Below are positions 1 to 6,024 of a DNA stretch of 6,024 bases, in pieces; positions within the stretch are counted from its first letter, which is position 1; the number at the start of each line of letters is the position of its first letter. Position numbers and translations under genes: made by a program. This DNA comes from Actinomycetales bacterium (GTDB taxonomy: Bacteria > Actinomycetota > Actinomycetes > Actinomycetales > Microbacteriaceae): positions 1 through 6,024 of the forward strand of contig JAGWUG010000057.1 in NCBI GenBank assembly GCA_028868555.1, given 5' to 3'. The notes beneath the pieces are model-generated. The model ran no database searches. It had not been told where the DNA came from and saw only the letters and a list, made by a program, of their open reading frames with translations.

Positions 1-1
1 A

Positions 2-3000
2 GCCGCCACGCGTGAGAGCGCGGCTTCGCTGCGCGACCGCCTGGTTTTGGCTTTGGCGAACGGTTCTGAATATGCGGTTGAGGGCTCCATGGCTCGCACG
101 GCCGCATCGGTGGCATTCGCAATCATCAGGCATCACGCCATTTCTTCCAACACCGATGCCTCCACCGTGCGCCTCCCTGAACTCATTTCAGGTGCCGAGC
201 AGGACGCTATCTTTTCGCAGCTGTTGGCGGGGGAGGCCGGCAGGGCTGCCGCCGAGCTTTGGCCGGCGCAGGTGCCAGAGGTTACCCGAGGTTTGGCCGG
301 GTTCCGCGCCGAGCTCCGCGACCTAATCGCCGCCTGTCAGGAAATGGGACTCAACTCGGCGCAACTGGCAACGCTGGATCCCGCTCGTAAGGAGTGGGTT
401 GCTGCATCCAAAATTTATGAGGGCTACGAGGCCCTGATGGCAACCCCCGAATACCTCAATAGGTTTGACAGCCCTTCGCTGATCAATCGGGCTATCCAGT
501 TGCTGGCCGCTGGCGAAAACATCCCAGAGTTCAAGGCTGTTCTGGTTGATGACGCCCAGGAACTGACGCCCTCGGCAACACGGTTGATTCAGGCCATCTC
601 TGCCTCCGAAGTTGAGATCGTCCTATTCGGCGATCCAGATGTCTCCACTCTTGGTTTCCGCCAGGCCGACCCAGGCCTGATGGGCAGGTTCGCGCTGCAG
701 CTCGCATCTTCACGTGGGCAGGCGGTCACAGACGTCATCCTGGGGGAGAGCGCCAGCCCGCGTTCTGCCGAATTCGGTCGGGTCCTGGGCAAGGTTTCTT
801 CGCTCATTGGAGCCGAAGGCGCGGGCCGTCAGCGCAAGACGCACGCCAGCTCTCCCGTGGCTCAGGCACAGCCTGACCCAACGGTCAAGGTTTTTGTGAG
901 CAAACAGGCGGAGACCGAATGGCTGGCCTACACCCTCCGCAAGCTTCATCTGGAGCAGGGCCTTCCATGGCAGGAAATGGCCGTTGTAGCCAGAACCCGC
1001 CAACAGCTTGACGACTTGGAGCGGGCACTGGCCGCAGAAAGCGTGCCCATTCGTGTTTCTGGTGCTCAAACCGCCCTTCGCGATGAGTTCGCCTCGCGTG
1101 AGATGCTCGAACTTGCGGCCCTGGTTTGCCTCAACCCGCCCATCACGGCGGATCTCGCGGAGCGCCTGCTTCGTTCGCCATTCTGCGGCCTCGACTCAGT
1201 TGGTATTCGCCGACTTCGCCGTTCTTTGCGCCGTCAGGAAATAACTGGTCTGGCCGAAGGCCAACTGGCTCGCAACTCCGATGTGCTTTTGGTTGAACTT
1301 TTTGAAATCCCAGCCTCCGCTGAGACGCTCCGTGGTTCGGATGCCTATCGGGTGAGGGGCTTCCTCAAGTCTGTGAGCGCAGCCACCAAGTTGGCCGCCA
1401 ATCCGGAGGCAACCATCGAGGACCTGCTCTGGGCGCTCTGGGAATCGAGCGGGCTGGCAAAGACCTGGTCCGAAACCAGTCGGGGTATCGGTGAGGTAGC
1501 CACTCAGGCCAACCGCAATCTCGACGCCATAGTTGCGCTATTCGCCGCGGCAAACCGATTTGTCGAGCGCAACCCCAACGGCGACAAGGCCCAATTCATC
1601 ATCGCCCAGCTGGAGCAGGCTGTGCCAGAAGACTCCCTGGCGTTTGGTCGTCAAGCTGAGCAGTTCGTTCAACTCCTCACGCCGGCAGGTCTAGTCGGGC
1701 GTCGCTTCCAGGTGGTTGCTGTTCCGCAACTCATCGAGGGCGTCTGGCCAAACCTCAAACCTCGAAACAGTCTGCTCAACGCCAACCTTTTGGTGGCTCG
1801 TGTATCGGGCAGGCTCGCTGCCGACGGTGGAGTGGTGCGGGCCGAAATGGCCGACGAGCTTCGCATGTTCTACAAGACCCTGGGCGCAAGTTCCGGGCAG
1901 GTCTTGATCAGCTCATACTTCGACGAAGACGAGCAGGTCAGCCAGTTCGTTGGTTTGGCATCTGCAACGGGAATCCCTGCCGAAGAAGACTTCAAGCTTT
2001 CCTCACTCACACTTCGAGGCATGGCCGGTTCACTGCGCCGGCGCCTGGCAACCAGCCAGAACCCTGCCGAGCAGGCCAAACTCGCGGTTGACCTCGGCCG
2101 CTTAGCCGAGGCTGGCGTTCCGGGAGCCCACCCCGATGACTGGTATGGCCTGGCCCAGATTTCCAGCACCGAGCCGCTGTTTGAGTTCGTTTCTGAGGAG
2201 AACGTTCCGGACCTCGAAGAAGCGGCCGACCGTGGCGAGCGAATCACAATAAATCCGTCGCAACTCGAGGCATTTGCCAAATGCCCACTGCACTGGTTCC
2301 TCAACTACCACGGCGCTTCCAGTTCCGACTACTCGGCCTCGATCGGAACCCTGGTGCACAGAGCTCTCGAACTGGCCACCTCGGTTGACGAAGCCGAGCT
2401 CTGGAAGACCATTGACTCCAGCTGGCACACCCTCAAGTTCGAGAGTGCCTGGATTGAGCAGGCGGAGCGCCGTCGGGCTCAGAAGATGGTTGCCAACCTC
2501 AGCAACTACCTCTCGCAGTTCGAGCTCAGCGGCGGCCGCGTGGTGGCCAAAGAGCAGGCCTTCGAATTCAACCTCGGTGATGCCCATATTCGAGGCAAGG
2601 TTGATCGCATCGAGCGTACGCCCGATGGGTCGGTAATGATCGTTGACCTCAAGACCGGCAGCAAGGTTGTTTCCATCGCCGATGGCGAGTCTAACCCGCA
2701 GCTGGGTCTTTATCAGCTGGCCTATCAAAACGGAGCCTACGGGGAGCTCGCATCGGTGGAACCAGGAGCCAAGTTGGAGGGCGCCAAGCTTCTGCTGGTT
2801 TCTGGCAGTGCACCAGTCTTGAGAGCGCAGCAGTCGCTTGATGCAGTGCCTGAGCAGGCGGCCTACTTCACAAATCTTGTGCAGTCCGCCGCTCATGGAA
2901 TGGCAATGCCGGCGAACGTTTTTGTAGCCCGCGTCTCCAGCCACTGCGATGATGACTCTCAGTTTGGAACTTGCCAACTCCACCTCACCAAGGCGGTGTC

Positions 3001-3013
3001 CTATGGCGACTAA
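2..3013 (+). CDS. adnA: AdnA-like helicase-nuclease subunit, partial (5' end outside window)
   Basis: This is the first subunit of an AdnAB-type motor-nuclease, which unwinds and trims DNA ends during double-strand break repair in the cytoplasm. The frame is open from base 2, so the gene starts upstream; the TTG at 47 is internal because the residues before it (ATRESAASLRDRL) already match helicase motif Ia. Counting visible residues from base 2, the motor region has motif Ib-like ARTAASVAF (31-39), Walker B-like VLVDDAQEL (180-188), motif III-like GDPDVSTLGFRQA (210-222), motif V region ending in the family hallmark EGVWPN (579-584), and a motif VI region around 616-635. Several of these are degenerate (see findings). 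The RecB-type nuclease follows: INPSQLEAFAKCP (750-762), GTLVH (782-786, His786), GKVDR (Asp868), VDLKTG (Asp882, Lys884) and QLGLY (900-904). All core catalytic residues are present, so the nuclease is probably active. The protein ends in tandem TAA stops (3011-3016). Seen: motifs. Known: AdnA architecture. Inferred: function. Other RecB-family helicase-nucleases are less likely given the partner gene. Confidence 0.87.
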   Translation, partial: AATRESAASLRDRLVLALANGSEYAVEGSMARTAASVAFAIIRHHAISSNTDASTVRLPELISGAEQDAIFSQLLAGEAGRAAAELWPAQVPEVTRGLAGFRAELRDLIAACQEMGLNSAQLATLDPARKEWVAASKIYEGYEALMATPEYLNRFDSPSLINRAIQLLAAGENIPEFKAVLVDDAQELTPSATRLIQAISASEVEIVLFGDPDVSTLGFRQADPGLMGRFALQLASSRGQAVTDVILGESASPRSAEFGRVLGKVSSLIGAEGAGRQRKTHASSPVAQAQPDPTVKVFVSKQAETEWLAYTLRKLHLEQGLPWQEMAVVARTRQQLDDLERALAAESVPIRVSGAQTALRDEFASREMLELAALVCLNPPITADLAERLLRSPFCGLDSVGIRRLRRSLRRQEITGLAEGQLARNSDVLLVELFEIPASAETLRGSDAYRVRGFLKSVSAATKLAANPEATIEDLLWALWESSGLAKTWSETSRGIGEVATQANRNLDAIVALFAAANRFVERNPNGDKAQFIIAQLEQAVPEDSLAFGRQAEQFVQLLTPAGLVGRRFQVVAVPQLIEGVWPNLKPRNSLLNANLLVARVSGRLAADGGVVRAEMADELRMFYKTLGASSGQVLISSYFDEDEQVSQFVGLASATGIPAEEDFKLSSLTLRGMAGSLRRRLATSQNPAEQAKLAVDLGRLAEAGVPGAHPDDWYGLAQISSTEPLFEFVSEENVPDLEEAADRGERITINPSQLEAFAKCPLHWFLNYHGASSSDYSASIGTLVHRALELATSVDEAELWKTIDSSWHTLKFESAWIEQAERRRAQKMVANLSNYLSQFELSGGRVVAKEQAFEFNLGDAHIRGKVDRIERTPDGSVMIVDLKTGSKVVSIADGESNPQLGLYQLAYQNGAYGELASVEPGAKLEGAKLLLVSGSAPVLRAQQSLDAVPEQAAYFTNLVQSAAHGMAMPANVFVARVSSHCDDDSQFGTCQLHLTKAVSYGD
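2990..2998 (+). promoter_or_regulatory. Ribosome binding site of adnB, inside the end of adnA
   Basis: AAGGCGGTG matches the ideal anti-16S complement AAGGAGGTG at eight of nine positions. It sits four bases before the ATG at 3003 (six from the last G of the AAGGCGG core). It is also read as Lys-Ala-Val in the AdnA tail. It fixes the adnB start and puts the initiation site within reach of ribosomes terminating at 3011-3013, which favours translational coupling and balanced subunit amounts. Confidence 0.75.
3003..3013 (+). other. 11-base adnA/adnB overlap with tandem stop codons
   Basis: The adnB ATG (3003-3005) lies within the adnA reading frame, whose TAA is at 3011-3013 and is followed in frame by a second TAA at 3014-3016. 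The genes therefore overlap by 11 bases in different frames. There is no room for a separate promoter or terminator between them, so they form one transcription unit at this junction. Confidence 0.88.
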
Positions 3014-6000
3014 TAAGGTGTCGGCGCAGCAAATCTACGCACTTCTCAAGCCATTCGCTCTCACCATGGAGCAGCAGCGCGCAGTTGAAGATGGCCCGGT
3101 TGACTCGCCCTCTCTGGTGGTTGCCGGAGCGGGCTCGGGCAAGACCGAGCTGATGTCGGTTCGCGTGCTTTGGCTGGTGGCCAACGGGCATGCCAGACCA
3201 GATCAGGTGCTTGGTCTTACGTTCACTCGCAAGGCGGCCAGCGAACTCAGCAAGCGCATCTACAAGAGCCTGCTGGTGCTTCGCGACAGCGAGTACTGGC
3301 CGGAGGGTCTGGAATACGACTTTGCTCAGCCAAACGTCACCACCTACAACTCGTATGCCAACTCCCTCTTCCGTGAGAACGCGCTGGCGCTCGGACTGGA
3401 GCAAGAGAGTGCGCTTTTAACCGAGGCTGCGGCCTTCCAGCTGGCCCGTGAGGTAGTGGTCAAGTACGGAGCCAGCATCGATGCCCGCCTAACCGAGGTG
3501 GACATGAAGCTGGAGCCAATTGTTCAGGCAGTGCTCGAGCTCGCTGGAAGCATGAACGACAACCTGGTCACTGCCGAGTCCGTTACGGAAATCACCCAGA
3601 AGGTTCTCGCCAGCATCAGCAACCTGCCAAAGAAGCCAGACGGCGCCGATTTCACCCAGTTTGGCTACTACCCAGAACTCCTAGAGCCATTCGGTGTGAC
3701 CGAGGTTCTGGCCAAGTTGGCCGACTACTACCGTGCCGAGAAATACCGTCTCGGGTACGTTGACTACTCCGATCAGGTGGCTCTGGCGGAGCGTGCAGTC
3801 CGAGAGCTTCCAAACGTTCTGGAGCAGCAGCGTGGACGCTACTCGCAGATCTTGCTGGACGAATACCAGGACACCTCGTTCCTGCAAACCAGGCTCCTAG
3901 CTGGGCTTTTCAAGGACAGTGCAGTGTTTGCCGTTGGTGACCCAAATCAGAGCATCTACGGGTGGCGAGGGGCCAGCGCATCCAACCTGGCAAACTTCCA
4001 CACCGACTTCTCGACCGGGTCTCAGGCTGAGGCCAGGTTCGAACTCAGCACCTCATGGCGAAACCCGGTATCAGTCCTAAAGTTGGCCAATCATCTGGCT
4101 CAAGAACTCACGGTTCCGGCCACCTATCTCTCGTCATCCGCGCACCACCTGGTGCCCCTCACTCTGCACTCCCGCTCCGATGCCCCTGCCGGTCGGGTCC
4201 AGGTGAAGGTTGACCAGACCATTGAGCAGGAAGCAGAGTCGGTAGCCAAGTGGCTGGCTGCAAACCTTGCGCCGGCAGCGGGCGGTTCGTCAATTTCTGG
4301 TGGCACAACCGGCGCGGATGCTGCGCCCGAACCTCCAACCGCGGCAGTGCTGATGCGCTCCAAGAAGTGGATGCAACTGTTCCGCGAGGCGATTGAAGCC
4401 CAGGGGCTCTCGGTTGAAGTTGTAGGTCTGGGAGGCCTACTCGAGCTCCCAGAGATCATCGACTTGACCTCGGCGCTGCGCGTGATTCACGACCCCAGCC
4501 GCGGAACCGAATTGGTGCGTCTCCTCACCGGTGCTCGCTGGCGGATCGGGCCTAAGGATATCGATCGCCTGCACCGCTTTGCTCGCAAGCAAAATCGCTT
4601 CCACCTCAAAGACGAATCTGTTGCGCCAGAGGACGCGGTCAGCATCGTCGATGCCCTTGATCTTTTGCTCGATGCCAAATTAGCGGCAGATTCTGGAATC
4701 CCCGAGCCAGGACTATCAAGGTTCCAAAACGCCGCTGCCCTCTTCGCCAACCTGCGCTCGCAGACTGGCCTGCCCCTCGCGGAGTTCGTCCGCCTGGTGG
4801 AGCGTGAGCTTTGGCTCGACGTTGAGGTCATGGCCAACCCGCGCAAGAAAAACCCGATGGCGCATCTCAATGCCTTCGCAGGCATAGTTGCCGGTTACGC
4901 GCAGAGCAACCACCGCCCACACCTCGGCGCATTCCTCAAGTGGCTAGAAGTGGTTGACGAGCGCGAACGCCTCGAGGCGCCTAGCGCAGCACCCGAGCCA
5001 GGGGTGGTGCAGCTGCTCACCATTCACGCCTCCAAGGGTTTGGAGTGGGACTACGTATCGGTGGCCAACCTTGCCGAGGGTGACTTCCCATCCGAGGGCA
5101 AGGGAACCAGCGGTTGGTTGGCCAAGGGTGCACTTCCATACCCATTGCGTGGAGACGTCAATTCCCTGCCCAACTGGGACTACCGATCAGTTCAGGCCCA
5201 GCCCGAACTGAAGAAGTCGGTGGAGGCATTCAAGACCCAGATGCGTGAGCACCTGTACCGCGAGGAACTTCGCCTGGTCTACGTAGCGGTAACCAGGCCC
5301 AAACTTGGTCTTCTGCTCACCGGCTCCTACTGGAAGCCAGGCGTCAAAAAGGCCAAGGCGGCCAGCTCATTCCTAAACCGCGCGGTGGAACTTCCTCAGA
5401 ACGAAGTTGAGGTATTCAGCCGTCAGCCGGCGGACGCCGACACAGCATTCCCTCCAAGAGAGTCCGACGAAAACCCACTTGCCCAAAACGAGGTCACAAA
5501 GCAGTGGCCGCTCGAACCGCTGGGCGAACACCACGGAGCCCGGGTTTCTCATTCGCGAGATCTAGTGATCGCAGCCATCAAGGAGGGGGCAGCCCAAACC
5601 GAGGTTGACCAGATCGAGCTGCTCCTGCGCGAGCGCGAGAACCGCATCCAAGCCCGTTCGCTCGTGCCGCTGCCGGTGCGCATCAATGCATCGGGTTTCA
5701 AGGACTACCTGCTAAACACTGAGCAGGCTGCCGAACGAATGCTCCGCCCTTTGCCTCAGAAGCCATACCAGGCAACCCGAGCAGGCACTGTCTTCCACTC
5801 CATCATGGAGCAGCGCAATGCCACACTGGTGCGCCAGCTCACTCAGGACCCAGACCTAGACATTGCCGACGAATCCGAACGTCTCTGGGCGCGAGAGCTC
5901 AGCTCCGGCGACCTAGCCCAGCACCAGGCGACAGTCGAAGAACTGCAGGCAAACTTTGCGAGTTCACGATGGGCTGACAAGGTTGCGGTTGAGGCCGAGA

Positions 6001-6024
6001 CCGAGATACAGCTTGCGGTTGGGC
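3003..6024 (+). CDS. adnB: AdnB-like UvrD/Rep-family helicase-nuclease subunit, partial (3' end outside window)
   Basis: This is the motor subunit of the AdnAB-type complex: an SF1A ATP-dependent DNA translocase with a C-terminal RecB-type nuclease. The frame stays open from the ATG at 3003 to the window edge (1007 residues). Motor motifs, in order: Q motif TMEQQRAV (21-28), Walker A AGAGSGKT (41-48), motif Ia LTFTRKAA (72-79), Ib TYNSYA (114-119), Walker B LLDEYQDTS (284-292), motif III VGDPNQSIYGWRGA (311-324), motif IV STSWRNP (349-355), motif V LLTIHASKGLEWD (671-683) and motif VI LVYVAVTRPK (758-767, with the arginine finger in TRP). VVGLGGLLELPE (473-484) and LLTGARWRIGP (507-517) are AdnB-like signatures of the 2A/2B region. 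The nuclease begins near INASGFKDYL (895-904) and includes GTVFH (928-932). Its catalytic Asp and DxK residues lie past the window end. A flexible linker sits at 423-447, and no cysteine occurs in the visible protein. The start is chosen for the strong ribosome binding site; GTG at 3018 and ATG at 3066 are weaker options, the latter falling inside the Q motif. An intact ATPase beside a degenerate AdnA fits AdnB as the driving motor. Confidence 0.9.
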   Translation, partial: MATNKVSAQQIYALLKPFALTMEQQRAVEDGPVDSPSLVVAGAGSGKTELMSVRVLWLVANGHARPDQVLGLTFTRKAASELSKRIYKSLLVLRDSEYWPEGLEYDFAQPNVTTYNSYANSLFRENALALGLEQESALLTEAAAFQLAREVVVKYGASIDARLTEVDMKLEPIVQAVLELAGSMNDNLVTAESVTEITQKVLASISNLPKKPDGADFTQFGYYPELLEPFGVTEVLAKLADYYRAEKYRLGYVDYSDQVALAERAVRELPNVLEQQRGRYSQILLDEYQDTSFLQTRLLAGLFKDSAVFAVGDPNQSIYGWRGASASNLANFHTDFSTGSQAEARFELSTSWRNPVSVLKLANHLAQELTVPATYLSSSAHHLVPLTLHSRSDAPAGRVQVKVDQTIEQEAESVAKWLAANLAPAAGGSSISGGTTGADAAPEPPTAAVLMRSKKWMQLFREAIEAQGLSVEVVGLGGLLELPEIIDLTSALRVIHDPSRGTELVRLLTGARWRIGPKDIDRLHRFARKQNRFHLKDESVAPEDAVSIVDALDLLLDAKLAADSGIPEPGLSRFQNAAALFANLRSQTGLPLAEFVRLVERELWLDVEVMANPRKKNPMAHLNAFAGIVAGYAQSNHRPHLGAFLKWLEVVDERERLEAPSAAPEPGVVQLLTIHASKGLEWDYVSVANLAEGDFPSEGKGTSGWLAKGALPYPLRGDVNSLPNWDYRSVQAQPELKKSVEAFKTQMREHLYREELRLVYVAVTRPKLGLLLTGSYWKPGVKKAKAASSFLNRAVELPQNEVEVFSRQPADADTAFPPRESDENPLAQNEVTKQWPLEPLGEHHGARVSHSRDLVIAAIKEGAAQTEVDQIELLLRERENRIQARSLVPLPVRINASGFKDYLLNTEQAAERMLRPLPQKPYQATRAGTVFHSIMEQRNATLVRQLTQDPDLDIADESERLWARELSSGDLAQHQATVEELQANFASSRWADKVAVEAETEIQLAVG

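Noticed and set aside
47..49. TTG as the start codon of the first gene.
   Set aside because: The frame is open upstream to base 2 and those codons encode helicase motif Ia. A start here would also leave the protein without the Walker A region that must precede it. The gene is truncated by the window.
710..1069. Minus-strand open frame of 119 codons, plus others at 1870-2304, 2985-3404, 4124-4459 and 4487-4885.
   Set aside because: All are antisense to well-supported motor or nuclease sequence, and none shows a recognisable motif. I treat them as shadows.
2671..2690. Small inverted repeat around CATCGCCGATG inside adnA.
   Set aside because: It is very short, lies inside the coding sequence just after the conserved VDLKTG motif, and has no U-run or partner copy. 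It is explained by codon composition.
2102..2983. Long open frame of 293 codons on the minus strand.
   Set aside because: It lies wholly antisense to the AdnA nuclease domain, whose catalytic residues are clearly encoded on the plus strand. The translation shows no recognisable domain, and GC-rich actinobacterial genes commonly leave long antisense frames open.
3018..3020. GTG as an alternative adnB start.
   Set aside because: It would sit 19 bases beyond the Shine-Dalgarno sequence at 2990-2998, too far for good initiation. The ATG at 3003 is ideally placed.
2..6024. A defence island of paired helicase and nuclease genes (as in Gabija or similar systems).
   Set aside because: Both proteins are about 1000 residues or more with fused motor and nuclease domains and AdnAB-specific signatures. 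They sit in the adnA-adnB order known from actinobacteria and fit housekeeping break repair. No other defence gene is in view.

Overview
The window holds two same-strand, slightly overlapping genes that fill it almost edge to edge, and both are cut by the window. They are best read as adnA (5' end missing) followed by adnB (3' end missing). Together these encode the two subunits of the actinobacterial AdnAB helicase-nuclease, which resects DNA double-strand breaks. Gene order, length, the UvrD-type motor followed by a RecB-type PD-(D/E)XK nuclease in each protein, and family signatures such as EGVWPN in the first and VVGLGGLLELPE / LLTGARWRIGP in the second all support this. The organism is most likely an actinobacterium of moderately high GC (upper fifties percent from hand counts of a few lines). 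A member of the Microbacteriaceae or a related small-genome lineage is plausible, but no marker here settles that.

Layout: bases 2-3013 are AdnA, 1003 visible residues. Its Walker A lies upstream of the window; the first visible residues are motif Ia. Bases 3003-6024 are AdnB, 1007 visible residues, from its start codon to just before the catalytic Asp and Lys of its nuclease. The genes overlap by 11 bases. A strong Shine-Dalgarno-like sequence for adnB lies inside the last codons of adnA, so the subunits are probably translationally coupled. There is no intergenic stretch, RNA gene, mobile element, repeat array or visible promoter.

How they work together: in the mycobacterial AdnAB studied biochemically, AdnB is the driving motor, AdnA's motor is largely vestigial, and each subunit carries a nuclease that cuts one strand. 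The sequence fits this division of labour. AdnB keeps every canonical SF1 helicase motif visible here. AdnA has badly eroded motifs III, V and VI but an intact nuclease centre. The main oddities are an Asp where a cluster-binding Cys would be expected at the AdnA C-terminus, an AdnB with no cysteine in 1007 residues, and a Gly/Ser/Ala/Pro-rich linker in the AdnB motor. I see core DNA-repair genes with lineage-specific variations and no sign of a new system.
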